Notes under the pieces: model-generated
Database searches by the model: none
Told to the model about the DNA's origin: nothing
Seen by the model: only the letters and a program-made list of their open reading frames with translations
In this document: positions 48,094 through 60,914 of the stretch, piece after piece
Layout: the number at the start of each line of letters is the position of its first letter
Numbering within the stretch: the first letter of the stretch is position 1
Translations under genes and position numbers: made by a program
Source: Toxonevra muliebris
Taxonomy: Eukaryota > Arthropoda > Insecta > Diptera > Pallopteridae
Assembly (NCBI GenBank): GCA_963691655.1
Contig: OY829329.1
Span: forward strand, 66,210,852 to 66,274,851
Reading direction: 5' to 3'
Length of the DNA: 64,000 nucleotides

Positions 48094-51000
48094 TCATTCC
48101 CATTCGGTTGTGCCAGGCGGTTTGGATGTCAAATCGTAGAGCACCCGTGAGATGCCGTCTAGTTTGGAAATTTCACGTACAATATTGTTGAGAACCTGGT
48201 GGGGTGAGAAAGGAAGAGAGAGGAAAATTATTACAAAATTAGTTAGATATAAAAAAAAGAAGACTGAGCATTTAAAGATAACTAGTGTTGAACTATCTAA
48301 CTGGCAAACTGCACACGTACAACTTAAACGCAGACAAGAGTTAAGAGATATGTCCACCAATGTGGATAACTTCCTCAAAATAGTAGCAGATTTGTTAACT
48401 AGTCGCAGTCAAAAACTTTCTGAAGTGAAATCTACGGTCATTCTTGGACTAAAGAAGTTTCAGAAAGCCTTTTTAAGAGTGAAGTAAAACAAAAAAGTAA
48501 CAGAAACTTGAGGTTTCTCGTTCAAAGCAATTTACTCTCAAAAAGGTTTTCTGAAAGAAATTGTGCCAATTTTCTTGCATATGTAATCTCCCCCAACAAT
48601 AATAATCTCCAGCTTAAAGATGCAAACTCCGCCTTAGATTAGACAATTCTATGGTGAAAATGAATAACTTCACTTAAGATGGAAAACATTTTATCATATA
48701 TTTTATGATAAAATGTAATTTATAAATATTAAATAATTGTAAGAACTATATGTTCTTTTAATAGTCTTTAATTTGAGAATATAATCTTTTGAAACAGAGC
48801 TATAGTTTTTTTAATATTTCTATTGAAAGCTATTAAACTTGGCTTACAAGAAATTAAACCTAAGTTGTTATTCTTTTTCACCGCAAAACTATTGCTAGCA
48901 GAGGTGAGGAAGAAAAGAGAGGAGAGTTCAGTGAGCAATAACAAGAGAGATCAATGAAAAAAATATAGAAATATTTTAATTTTAACCCAAATATTTTAAT
49001 CTAAGCCTAACCTTAGGTTAGTCTAGTGGGTAGTGCACTAGACTTTCATCTGGGAGGTTCGGGTTTGATTCCCGTCTTCGTCTGGTGGTTAATTTTCATA
49101 ACTTCTTATATTCACTATCAATATAAAGTATATGAGAATTATAAGTTAGTGGACAAGTACACACTTTGGTTGGTAATGGCAAAACCACCAAGCCGATAAA
49201 AAATTGCCACACCACCGTTCGGAATCGGAGTTAAACTTTAGGTCCAACTATGTGATATTAAAATTGGCCGTTCAGGCGTAAGTGTGTCTCTCGACAGCCA
49301 CTCCAACCTAACCTTTTCTACCTTACACGAATAAATAAATTATTTAAATCAATCAAAATTGATTTGATACACAACATATTTTTACTATTTAGATACTCAC
49401 ACCCAATGGCAGTTGAACGGAACCTGGAATTGCCGGCACTCCAGTCATAAAGTCGCTTGTTATGAAAGGTCTTAACACTATTGATCTGCTACATGATGGA
49501 GTGCGATTTGTAGGATCCCTATCAAAATGGACTGGTATCAATACCACAGGCATTTGTGAGATTTTACGATAAAGTCCAGCTTGCATTATTAACTAAAATA
49601 AAGAAACAATATCAAATTAATCATTTCAAATGAATATTTAATAATAAATATTTATGTATAAGGAACGCACCTCATTTGCAATAGCATCCGCTTGTCGCAA
49701 CTGCTTTAAAACATAATTATTGAGCGTGGTATGTGTTATGTCGGTGATTTGATATTGCACTGGTTCACCGAAAATGTAACACACACGATTTACATTATGT
49801 AGAATACGTGGTATTAATTTGGCCAAAAATATTAAATCATTCCAATTGGGATCAGTGCTGCTGGAAAGACCAACGACATAGCTGTACGTACGTTTATCAC
49901 CTGAGAGAAAATAAGCAAAACAAATAGCTAAATAAAACTGAAAAAAAAAAAATCACTAAATGGTTTGGTTATAAATGTACCTTGCACACCAACAGAACGT
50001 ACTGGCAAGACAGTCGCTTGTATTTGTGATGTTGATGAAATTCTAATCAGCTCTTTTTGTTCCTGATCGGAAGTGGCGCCGGTAACGCGATTAATTAAAG
50101 CATGATTCTTTTGTAATTTATTGTTATAATCTACTATCACTCGCGCTATGACCTGCAAATCCATAAAACACAACATAAATAAATAGAGAAAAATTAAGAT
50201 AATTCGTCAAACAAACCTGCGTCTCTGAGTAATCCTTTTCGATAAAGGGCTCCTCAGCACAAAGCACCCTTATAGCTAAGCCAGGCCCTGGGAATGGTTG
50301 TCTTTCAACTAATTCAGCTGGTAAACCTAAATCATTGCCTAAATCTCTTACTTCATCTTTGTGAAAATCACTTAAAGGCTCAACAACGCGTCCTGCAGAG
50401 CGTAATTCTCTGTAAAAAAAAAAAAACAAGAAGGGCACGTTTTTTATGATTATTTAAAAATTTACATCACACAAATGTAATAAAAACCTTATCAAGTCCG
50501 TATCGTTATGATGTGTTTTAATTGTTTCAGCATTCGTGCTCACCATACTCGATGCAGATTCGATTAAATCGGGTCTGAGTGTACCTTGAGCCAGCAGTAC
50601 CTCTTCAGGTTTAAGCTTCATTTCGGCAACAATATCATTTGTTACTTTTACAAATATATCTCCGATGATTTTACGTTTCTCTTCAGGATTATAGGTTTGA
50701 CATAGCATGGGCGTTTCGACTATCGAGAACTGTCCGGGTCGTTTAATTTGTGTGGTACCCTTGAGGAATTGATATGCCTCTTTTCGTACAATTAAATCGA
50801 TACCAATTTCACGTAAAGATTTTTCAACTTTTTCGCTTTCATCTTTGCGCATAAAACCTTAAGAATTGAGTTTATGAATAATAAAAAAGATACACATCAT
50901 AAGTTTATGTAACACATACCATTATCAACATGTACGGCTATAATTTGACTGGGATGTAAGGCGTGACGCAGCAATGCTGCACAAACAGTTGAATCAACAC

Positions 51001-52172
51001 CACCGCTCACCAGCAACTACAGTGAATGATTATATTTTGTAAGAAAATTAGGTTTGTCAATAAAGCGCTGCTGCTGCTGCTTACCAAAACCTTCGAGTTT
51101 CCCACTTTATCTTTGATATACTTAATACATTCCTCCTTTCTACTTCCCATTGTGAAATTAGGAGTTAACTCACAAATATCGTATAAGAAATTGGAAAGCA
51201 TTTGCTTACCATTGATGGTAAGATCCACCTAAGTGTATGAGTGAAGATATACATTTTGTAGGTTTGTTTTAGGAGAAGAAAATAGATATAAAATTAACCT
51301 CTGGATGAAATTGCACACCGTATATTCGCAAGACTTCATTGTAGATGGCAGTAACAATACGATTTGAGGACCAACCACCTACTTTAAGCTTTTCACCAAC
51401 ACGTTCAACACTATCACCATGAGTTAACAATACAGATTGTGTTCGACTGAGACGGCTGGGTAAAATAAAAGAAAGAAAAAACCATAACAAAATATTAAAA
51501 AATGGTCAAATAGCTGAAAAAGTGCTTCAATTTGCATAAAGTATTGTAAGGCCACGTGTAGTCCAATTCGAATAACTTGACGAAATTGAAGTGTTCATGG
51601 CATTATTTTAAAATCTACTATAGCAGGATTGTATCGGCAATTGCTAAAGCTATACTGGCAATCACTTTCTTTTCATGCATATTGTTTTCAACAAACTCCT
51701 TACACTTTCACTTACCTAAACAAAGGACATGATGTTTCGATTTCAATATTCTGTTGTCCATCTTCCCGTATATCTTTTTTGTGCACAGTGCCACCAAATT
51801 CCTTGTTTATTAATTGCATACCATAACAAATGCCAAGCACCGGAATTTTCAATTTAAATATATCGGCATCATATGTAGGTGCATCTTCGGCATAAACGGA
51901 ATTTGGACCACCAGATATGATGATGCCACGATAGCCATTCGAGCGTAATGCTGCTGCAGGCGTATCAAGTGGCAAAATATCTGATTCCACAAGCAGCTCA
52001 CGTACTTTTCGATCAATTACCTATAGAAACACACAAATCATTTATTAACTTATTCATGATTTCATGTCACAGATACACATACCTTTCCATATTGTGCTCC
52101 AGCATCAAGTATGGCTACTTTATCATGACGCAGACCATTTTCTGCTGACAGGAATTTATTTGTTACACTCAT
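48094..52172 (-). CDS. bur: GMP synthase (glutamine-hydrolysing), burgundy
   Basis: Eleven exons on the minus strand: 52172-52083, 52020-51716, 51455-51299, 51228-51085, 51016-50920, 50857-50488, 50409-50217, 50152-49981, 49900-49671, 49592-49401 and 48195-48094. They join in frame to 683 residues. The enzyme converts XMP to GMP with glutamine and ATP, the last step of de novo guanine nucleotide synthesis. The class I glutaminase domain has nucleophile C95 (GICYGMQ) and H182/E184 (FHPE). The ATP pyrophosphatase P-loop is SGGVDS (236-241), followed by NGFMRKDES. The dimerisation domain ends with the family terminus [11 protein letters not shown]. It has a glutaminase upstream of the synthetase in one chain, as in other eukaryotes. 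The sixth exon uses a weak donor (AAG|GTTTTT). The last intron is 1.2 kb and holds a SINE. Confidence 0.96.
49013..49318 (+). repeat. tRNA-Glu-derived SINE, copy A
   Basis: The head resembles a tRNA-Glu: box A-like TAGTCTAGTGGG, anticodon-loop-like CTTTCAT and box B-like GGTTTGATTCC (49062-49072). It lacks the 3' acceptor half and a CCA-ready stem, so it is not a tRNA gene. The body carries the core CCGTTCGGAATCGG and then TTAGGTCC, ending CTCTCGACAGCCACTCCAAC with an (AACCT)n-type tail. It lies in the last intron of GMP synthetase, opposite to that gene. Confidence 0.75.
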
Positions 52173-52694
52173 ATTTTTATCGTTGCAGCACTAAAAGAAA
52201 TACGTAAGAAAACAATATGAAAAATAAATTAATAAAAGCATAAAACACAAATTTTTTGAAGAAGAAAACTTCATGCGTTTGTTTGCCATCGTTTGTTGTA
52301 ATTTGTGAAAAACTCAAAAGTACCCAACCTAATTTTTTCTTCTATGAATTCATTCACCAATGTATTTTAAAGATCTGTACAAATAAAATATTACAGGTGT
52401 TCTCGAGAGCTACTCACATAAAAAAAAAAAATTATTCTAGAATTTGAATATCAAATATTTTCCTGAAGATTTATTAGTAGGTAGGTGCTAAAAATGTTTT
52501 TTAAACTAACAATATTTCTTTAAGTGAATGTTCAGACCCAGTACTAGGGTTGTAAGCCTTACTTTAAGAGAACATGTTTTCTTTTTGGAGACATTGCAAA
52601 TTGCCGGTTGACCATTTTTAACCGTCTATACCATCTAGAAATTATCCGAATTTTTCCATTAGGTTCACAAAAAAAACTATCACTATTATGCTTT
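52173..52694. other. 5' flank of GMP synthetase
   Basis: AT-rich upstream region of the minus-strand bur gene. No TATA box or other core promoter element was clear. Confidence 0.4.
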
Positions 52695-53022
52695 TGAGCT
52701 ACTACTACTATTATTATGGCACAACAGCCCATGGAGGGCCAAGGCCGAGCTTTTCGCATCCATTCATGTTGTGTGAGTTATATTTATACACGAATAGAAA
52801 GAGCCTACAGTCTTATGCCGAATCCGAACGGCGAAATGAAAAGCTTTTCATATGCATTTTTTTACTCTTGGAGATTTGCCATTGCCAGTCAAGAGGTGTT
52901 GCCGTGTAGAAAAATTTTTATTTTCTATTTGTTTGATTTTTGAGCGTGCCGAGATATAAGCCCGGGCATCTCTGTGTAGCAGTCCAACACAATAACCACT
53001 AGGCTACGGCGACCACTCCATG
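52695..53022 (-). repeat. tRNA-derived SINE, copy C (different head and tail)
   Basis: On the minus strand the head reads GGTCGCCGTAGCCTAGTGGT (box A region), with a decayed box B (GGGCTTATATC). The body carries GCCGTTCGGATTCGGCAT and CTGTAGGCTC, related to the core of copies A and B, then AAAGCTCGGCCTTGG. The 3' end is a (TAA/TAG)n tail. It resembles SINEs I recall from tephritid and muscid genomes; that match needs checking. Confidence 0.65.
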
Positions 53023-53154
53023 GTAAACTTCAATCAGATATTTTAATATTATTTTGAATTGAGTTTTAAGTATTTAAAGCAAAAGATAAACTCTGTATGG
53101 GATATTTATCTACGTTTTTATTTATCAATTTTGTTATAGTTTGACTGCCTAGTA

Positions 53155-53900
53155 CAATGGTCTTCAAACTGTGCCCCACGGTGCCCTGGCGATTCGGGGA
53201 ATTTCCTAGGGTAACCACGGGAATATAATAAAAAATTTTCGAAAGAATAAATTTATTTTCAAATTCAAACTATTTTTTTGTTTTGTTCCTTAATGGAAAA
53301 AAACTGAGTTTCCTTTTGACCAAAAAAGAAAAAAAAAAAATCAAAACTGATTTTGGAAAAAAATTATAAAATTTTGATTTTTTTAATTTTTTTTTTTTTC
53401 TTTTTTCAAAAGATTGAATAAAAATCTGCCGAAAACATATTGGATAAAATTTTCTTAATGCAATAGATGATTAGTTACGTGAATCCGCAACAGGGACTGT
53501 TTGACCAAAATTCTACCTCCTCCAATTCGACGAGTTTTTGACCGATCTCATTCAAATTTTTTGTAGTAACTACTACTTAATAACTAACTTATTTCGTGAA
53601 AAGAACGTAACGAATTGAGGAAAGAATTAACCACTGTTATATAGAACATATTTAAATCTCAGTTTTTAGTTATCGTGCACGCCAATGGCAAAAACCTTGT
53701 TTTGAGAAAACCGGGTTCAAAGTTTTACTATCGGTTTTAGCATATAAAATATACTTACGTTCGGCGCTATAATCGTCAATATCTTCGAAAGTACTTGAGA
53801 GTTTCTCTCTGAAATTTTCACAAATTACTTTTGAAATATAATACTTTCAGATAGGACAATTAAAAAAAAAATCGATTTCTCCCAACCGAGAACTACACTA
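53155..53900. repeat. decayed repeat, partly related to hAT element 1
   Basis: CAATGGTCTTCAAACTGTG at 53155 resembles a hAT terminus, but no matching right end or target duplication was found. In reverse orientation, about 53650-53860 matches 8030-8340 in hAT element 1. Shared words include GTATTATATTTC, GACGATTATAGCGCCGA, TATATTTTATATG, ACTTTGAACC and TTTTCTCAAAACAA. Confidence 0.45.
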
Positions 53901-56900
53901 GCTATATTTCAAAGAAGAAAAGTCGGACTGGAATAAATTAAAAACGCTTCGAAAGGTTAATGACTATACTTTATTGAGAACTTGTTGCGAGTGCATGAAA
54001 ATTATTGATATTGATTTTATATATGACTGAGTTTTTAGTTAAAAATTGCTCAAAACCAGTAGTTATGATGCAAAACTCGAATTCGGCATCCAAAACTGCA
54101 TGGGAGAATGAAAATTTGAAAGAGTATTTTTCTGATATTTTTCAAAAAATGTTTCGTTTACTATTTCTCTTTTTTATCTACAAAATATGGTAACCCTGAT
54201 TAGTAAATAAATATGTGGGCCAGAATTCCAGATCACAAAATTTAAGTCTGGCTGGCTGCTGCGTTTCATACTAGGTTTCTAATTTTGTTGGGGAAGAAAT
54301 TGTACGACGAAGCCAATTGGAGTTCAATTAAGCAGTGATTACTGTATATAGCAAAAGGTGAAAATTTCACATACTTTTATTTTTTAACATAAAACACACA
54401 ATATTGACAAAACCGAAGAATACGAAATATTGAAATCGATAATTATAAGCGTGACGATCTTGACATGTATGTTTGTATTTTGAACATGTGGAGCGTGTGT
54501 CTTTAATGATTGAAAAAAAAAATTATAAATATTTTGCACCAAAAAAAATATACAAACCGGCAGAATTTTTAGGAACGCACGTAGGAACATTCAACATGCA
54601 TACAACACAGCAGTAGAGCTCAAACGGAAGATTCTTTGCCCGTGGTCGTCACGTAAAAAAATGCACGCGGTATAGAAAAAAAAGAAAGAGAGAAAGGAGA
54701 ACGGGGGATAGCAGTAGGAAAATGTGGATGGAGGAAAAGAATAGAAGGCACTGGTACTGGCACTGCGCACACTTTACAATTTAATTATTGTGATAACTTT
54801 TGCATGTTCATATGCATTCAATCACATATTTTATTTGGATGAACAACTCTTTTTTTTACTTCTTAGTCAACTAAGTATTAAAAATAAATAAATATATAAT
54901 GGTATTTATTTTAAACAGCACAAAGGTAAATTTTAATGCTAATTACGCCCACTTTACCGAAAACCAAAAAGAAAATAATGTTTCAAATATAATAGATACT
55001 TCTTGTCACAAGTGCAAGTCACAAATCACATTATGTATTGCTCCGGTAATAGTTAATTTCAAGGAAAATGTAGGTATGCAATATTAGTTTCGGTAGACAC
55101 ACTTGAATATAAATTGAAAAATTTGGCAAATTTTCACCAAGAACTGCAATCAAATAATATATATTTATATTGGCTATAAAATTATACGGAAGAATATTTG
55201 GAAGCAAAGTGAAAAGTTTTTACAAAAAGTGAAAATGTCATTCGAAATTTTCTTTTGTTTTCTTCTTCTACATTTTTGTTGTTGATATTTTTGCATGCAA
55301 ATATTAAAAAATAATAATGAAAAGAAAATTGAAAATGGTTTGAGTGGGCTGCTGTTGTTTGATATAAGAAAAAAAAGTGAGAGGAGAGTAAAAGCAGACA
55401 GCGAAAGAGAAACTAGAGAGGAAGGAACAGAAAATGCGAGGTAAATATGAACACAACAAAGAGACACTCGAGGTTGGTCGCTGCTGATGATGATGATTAT
55501 GGGGCATAAGTGAATCATTTATAAGAAAATTTTTCGTGCAACCCAGTAGCCTCAACAGCGCAACTCGCCCAGACCCACACACGCACACATAGATGAACTT
55601 ACTGGCATAGGCGATGAAATTAAAATTCAAAACAAAACGAAAATGTAAGTAGGTATCCTCCTATATAAATGAGCTAAATGCATTTTCCTTTTTCCGTCAT
55701 TTCTTCGTACTCTTCTTTATCATGCGTAGTCATAATTCTTTATTCTGAATGCAAGCAAACATTTGAAGATGAGCTAATAGTGAAAATAACAACACTGTTT
55801 ATTAGTGGGAGTGAGATGGGTAAGGTGTTTCCTCCCACCTAATGTAATATGATGACATAAAGTGTAACGCTTAATTTTTTTCATACATTTTTTTTTTTCT
55901 GCATATCTTTTTTTCTTTTATCGCACATTTGGTAAACATTTCAATTTTTCATTCACCAGCAACATTTTTTTCAATGGGAATAAAAACACCTAAAAATATG
56001 TTATATTTTAAGGTTCTGCAGACTGAATTTCAATAGATTACTTTGTGTGGATCTCTGGCTTATTTGGTAAATAAAATATTTATATATTTTCATACGAAAA
56101 TTTAGTTCCCAGTTGGGCGGGAATTCTCCTAGAGCAAGAAATAAATGACTAAGAAATTTTTCTTCAGAGCTAAGTAACAAATAATAATAGTTGTATCAAC
56201 TCTTCCAACAACAATACGACTAATAACAGTATATTACTCTTTTCGTATTATTCATTTACGTTTGTTGTCTGTACTCACGGTAATTATTGAATATAAAATA
56301 AATTAAAACTTGATTTTAAGTTAGATTAAGATTTTATATGCAATAATTATATGTTATAGTATAGATTAATAGTAATTCGTGTACAAATATAGCTCGCCCT
56401 AAGTCTTCTAATGTCTGTTAAGTCATAATAATAGAATTCGTAGTAATATCAATAGAAAATTAAAAATCAATACAAAAGGGGAATAATTTATTGGAAAAAT
56501 AAGAGAAAAACATTGAAACGCTCTTTTATTACTCCTTTTAAGTGGCCAACACGATTTTTAACCCGCAATGTTAAAAAAAGAGTACAAAACTCAAAGGCTT
56601 TAGAGCAATAGAGATAATCTATTGTTCGTTTTGGACTGTTCGATAGTTGCTCTATGGATGATCTTAACTCCAACTGGTACAACGAAAACTAGTAGCTCAA
56701 TGGGATCTAGATTAAAAACCACCGGTTTATATAGTGCGAGCAACGATATCTATTAAATATGCGCGTTAAATTTAATTTAAACTAAATTGAGTTATTTAGC
56801 GTGAGGTTAAAGTCAATTTTTAAAGTTATATACAAAATTTTACACGTAGATTATTGAGGTTTTGATTATAGGATACATATTTGATCTATTAGAAGAAACT

Positions 56901-58098
56901 CAAATTCTACTTAGAACATCGAATTTTTCAATCCACTTTGAATGATTTCCCTGAAAGTGTGCAAATCTACATTTGTTTGATTGTTCTTACAATACTAGTC
57001 TCTGGAATGAATTTGACAAAGAAAAATGTTTTTGTACAGAACTGTGTTGAAGTGGAAGCCATAATGGAAAACATATCAATACAGAAGTAACTATATATAT
57101 CTAATTAGATTTTTATACCCAATATTTAGAAGTTTAGATGTAAACAGAAGTGTAAAATTTAAAGCTAATGCAGTTTAGTTTTAGTTTATTTCATTTTAAC
57201 TGCATAATTGTTCTTATTGTTTAAAGATTACATTACAATGCTGAGTTATATTAAAGGTGAAACCACACATTTTTAAGGTTATCATTAAAAATAAATGTAA
57301 TACTGCACAAGTAAATTAAACCAGAATGCGCTAATCAAACGAAATATCAAGCTCAGCTTAGGTTTAGTTTACTTTAAAACCACGTGGATGCATCTTGCAT
57401 CTCATTGATTGGAACAGACAAGTGCACTTCCATAACAGTATATGCAAATGAAAGTTCGCCCCCTCTCACATAAGTTTACATACATACACATTTGCAGCGT
57501 ATCGCAAATCACAAATCGATATAGTAGCCAGTTAGTTTCCAGCTTTATCAACTCGCAACTTTTGAACTCACCTTCTGAGTTCCAATTTTTCCAATTATGC
57601 GAGAAAATATTGCGAAAATGCTGGACGACAGACGCGTCTGTGGCTGCTGGCTGCCACACAATGAGAGGGAGGAAGGAAGAAGGTAGTGATGTCTCCAGGC
57701 GGCGCTCTACGGTCGTTTCCCTTCTTTTTTGCCTTCGCCGTATACACGTTGAATTACAGATTTTCGGTTAGTTTGAAACAATTTTCTTATTGACAATTTT
57801 CCTTTGATTTTCTTTAACTTTCTCGCCGCGAGGAAATTTGGAATTTTCTTCGATTTCGTATTTTTTTCTCCACAATGCGCAATTTTCTATGTTCTTTTTT
57901 CACAAAAGACTGACATTTGTTTGACACTCATCATCATTAAAAAAAAGTGCCGCCATTGCAGTGCATACAGTGCTGCCAAACTACTAATAATTGAAATTGC
58001 TCCAACACGTATGCAAAGCTAAGTACTTTTATACAATTTATTAATGCACTTTCCCCAATAAATAAATAATCGAAAATATATCATCACTAGAGATTATA
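53901..58098. other. intergenic DNA
   Basis: No coding exon could be supported. A more balanced, CG-containing patch at 57540-57740 could be a promoter or 5' exon of an unidentified transcript. Runs of GAGA-type sequence occur at 54680-54720 and 55380-55430. Confidence 0.45.
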
Positions 58099-58107
58099 GC
58101 GCCAAAA
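58099..58107. promoter_or_regulatory. E2F-like site upstream of Mcm10
   Basis: GCGCCAAAA (reverse TTTTGGCGC) fits the E2F consensus TTTSSCGC and lies about 75 bp before the Mcm10 ATG. E2F sites drive S-phase genes in flies, so the position and target make sense. Function is inferred. Confidence 0.4.
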
Positions 58108-58181
58108 TTCGATATGAAAACAATTGGTCACTATTCAGTGATATTCACTTTTTCGTCAATAATTTAATAACCCCTTTAAAT

Positions 58182-60701
58182 ATGAGCGGAAATAGTACAA
58201 ATGATTTAAATAGCATCGCCATCGAAGATGATCCAGAACTTCTAGCATTAGAGCAACTTCTTGCAGCCGAAGATGAGCCGAAAGAGGCACCTATTACCGG
58301 AGCAGTAGTCACAACAAATGATCCACCTCGTTTGCGTGAAGACAGCACGTTTGCTGAAGCCTTCAGCTATGAAGAGGAATTGCCAACGAGCAATATTCAA
58401 AAAATGGCTAGTAAAGCTGTTGCTGCAAGAGCTGAAGAATTCGATTCATCAGATGATGAAGAAGTTAAAAACTTTCTAGAGCGGAAATACAATGAATATG
58501 GTACCGATATTAATAAGCGACTAAAACAGGAGAGGACAACAAAGCATGAAGAGCAAGTGGCACGAGAAGTTAATGCGGCGTTAAGTACACAAGACTCCAA
58601 TTCTCCGTCTTCCAGCTGTCATATTAAGAATCCACATAATCCCATAAAACGTGAATCACTCGTTGCTAAAAGCAATTCTTTTCAAAAGAAGATTGTATTA
58701 GCTCTGCCGCCGCATTCGAATGCAACCAATACAGCACCCACCTTGTCTTTGCCAATCTCAACTGCCACATCGACTTCAACCACATTAACTGACCCGGTCT
58801 TTGGTTTACGATTAACATATCCATTAATCTCTAGCGCACTCTTGGTGGAACGTATGGCTGGACGTAAAGCGGTAACATTCTCAAATATCGCTTTCCACAT
58901 ACAACGTGGTGACCTTAACCAAGATTGGGTGATTGCAGGTGCATTGGTAAAAAAAAATCCTGTTCGCACCACCAAAAAAGGTCAAACCTATTCAATATGG
59001 CGTCTGTCGGATTTGCGTGGAGAAATAAAAACCGTTTCGCTTTTCTTGTTCAAAAACGCTCACAAAGAGTTGTGGAAGACAGCAGAGGGCATGTGTGTGG
59101 CAGGTTGGAATAAAATAATTTAAGTTGATTTTTATTTTTAAGTATATTTTCATTTATATTTCTAGTCCTCAATCCCACGATATTTGAGAAACGTGCTGAG
59201 AGTGGAGATGTCGCTTGCTTAAGCATAGATACAGCACAAAAGATGATGATCTTAGGCCAATCCAAGGATATGGGTATATGCAAAGCAAAGAAACGTAGCG
59301 GCGACCCGTGCACGAAGCTCGTTAATCTTAGCGAATGCGATTACTGCATTTTCCATATGCAACAGGAATTTGGGAAAATGTCTCGCCGTTCGGAGCTGCA
59401 ATCAGCTACTGCAGGCAGAGGATTACAGGATTTGCGGAACAAGGTCTTGGGTGAGTGCAATTAAAGAAACAATTTTTTTTTTTCAAAAATTGAACTTTTA
59501 ATTTAATTTTGTTAAAGGAAAAAGTGAAGTCTTCTATGGAGGTCAATCATTTACGGCTGTGCCTGCTAAAAAAAGCGCCAAGCTAATATCAAAGGATAAA
59601 AAACGAATCGGTACATTATCAGAGTATGCTATTTCTCCCTTTGCCAGCAGCATAAATCATACCTCGAAGCCTAAAACAGCAACATCAGCAATACCCTACG
59701 CAGCACGAGATGGTGGTATCTCGAAATTGGCGGGTAATGTTGAAGTTGGGGTCAAACAACGCTTGAAAGATTTGGAACGCTTGCAAATACTTCAGGCAGA
59801 ATCGACCAGAAAGCAGATCAACCAACCGGATACACTGAAAGGAAAAGACTTGCTCATAAATACCGCAAACGCAGCACCCAAGCAACAGCCTACCATAACT
59901 TCCCACAGCTCCCCGCTGCCGCTCTTGAATGCTGTACCGGAAAAATTTAAAGATCGTGAATTTTCCTTCACCTCACGCAGCCCGCAGCTATCAAATGAAA
60001 ACTTTTGCATCGAAGTGAATGTTGGAAATCGGCGCGCCGACGCAGCCAAATTGAAGGCCATGCAATTTCTCAAGAAACGCCCTATAGAAAAAGTAAATCC
60101 GAACTCTGTACGCGGTTCCAAAGAAGGCAAACGACGCCTCATTGATGATTTAAATGAGCAGTTTACTAGCAACTCCGCCAAACGACAGAAAGTAGAAGAT
60201 GAACAACGTGAACAGGATCGCAAAACGCGCCTTCAACGCATTATGGATGCCACTTCCTCACACACGAATTTGGTAGATATGCGTGAGCAGCAGGAACAAG
60301 AAAAATACTTTAACAAGCTGGAAAAGAAGGAAGCCCTCGAGGAGAAAATGTTAAACACATATAAAATGCCATGCAAAGCAGTAATTTGTCTCAAATGTAA
60401 ATATACTGCATTTTCCGCAGCCGAACGTTGCAAGCAAGAGCAACATCCGCTGAAGATTGTCGATGCTGAAAAGCGTTTTTTTCAGTGTAAAGATTGTGGT
60501 AATCGTACGGCTACTGTTTTCAAATTACCCAAAGTTAGTTGTAAGACCTGCAAGAGTTCTCGTTGGGAGCGTACGGCTATGATACGCGAGCGCAAGATAT
60601 GTGATGGCACGGAGGGATTGTCGGTACGTGGCGACGAAGAGACATTCATCGGCAGCTTAGCGGGTAAAGCGAGTTTAAATTTGCTAGTGCCTGATGAGTG
60701 A
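58182..60701 (+). CDS. Mcm10: minichromosome maintenance protein 10 (Mcm10)
   Basis: Three exons, 58182-59103, 59166-59450 and 59518-60701, join in frame to 796 residues. Mcm10 binds the CMG helicase, single-stranded DNA and DNA polymerase alpha, and is needed for origin firing and fork stability. The N-terminal third is acidic and low complexity. An OB fold follows (about 205-307; LRLTYPLISSALLVERM, then RRGDL-like and WRLSDL blocks). The central zinc finger is C346-X9-C356-X11-C368-X2-H371 (CKAKKRSGDPCTKLVN...CIFH), the spacing of the human protein. The C-terminal domain has a coiled region and the paired CxxC zinc ribbons (CLKCKYT, QCKDCGN, SCKTCKSSRWERT). It ends 213 bp before the stop of the convergent Spindly gene. 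An E2F-like site lies upstream. Confidence 0.96.
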
Positions 60702-60843
60702 AAGAAGAGAGGATTGTACAGTTTAGAGCTAATGACACATGGTCAAAAGAATATCTTGAAATTTGTGTATTATTTACAACTTTCCGTAGGTTTTCGAGTT
60801 ATTGTTTGAATTTCTCGATCAAATATTGATCAAAGTAATATTA

Positions 60844-60849
60844 TTTATT
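60844..60849 (-). terminator. polyadenylation signal candidate, Spindly
   Basis: Minus-strand AATAAA (TTTATT on the plus strand) 66 bp after the Spindly stop. It lies before the Mcm10 signal, so the two 3' UTRs would overlap. Confidence 0.35.
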
Positions 60850-60898
60850 TTAATTATTAAAATCGTTTGTAAAAATAATGAAAAACTACATTGCAATT

Positions 60899-60904
60899 AA
60901 TAAA
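60899..60904 (+). terminator. polyadenylation signal candidate, Mcm10
   Basis: AATAAA 198 bp after the Mcm10 stop and 11 bp short of the convergent Spindly coding end. Confidence 0.4.
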
Positions 60905-60914
60905 AATGTTGGAT

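Noticed and set aside
47840..48139. Val-rich frame of 99 codons
   Set aside because: Translation of a GTT/GGT triplet repeat and antisense to the last bur exon.
49020..49085. Possible tRNA-Glu gene
   Set aside because: Acceptor stem cannot form and the sequence continues into a body that is repeated elsewhere, so it is a SINE head.
57402..57771. Frames on both strands near 57.5 kb
   Set aside because: No family resemblance; the more balanced composition could be a promoter or 5' UTR but no exon border was convincing.
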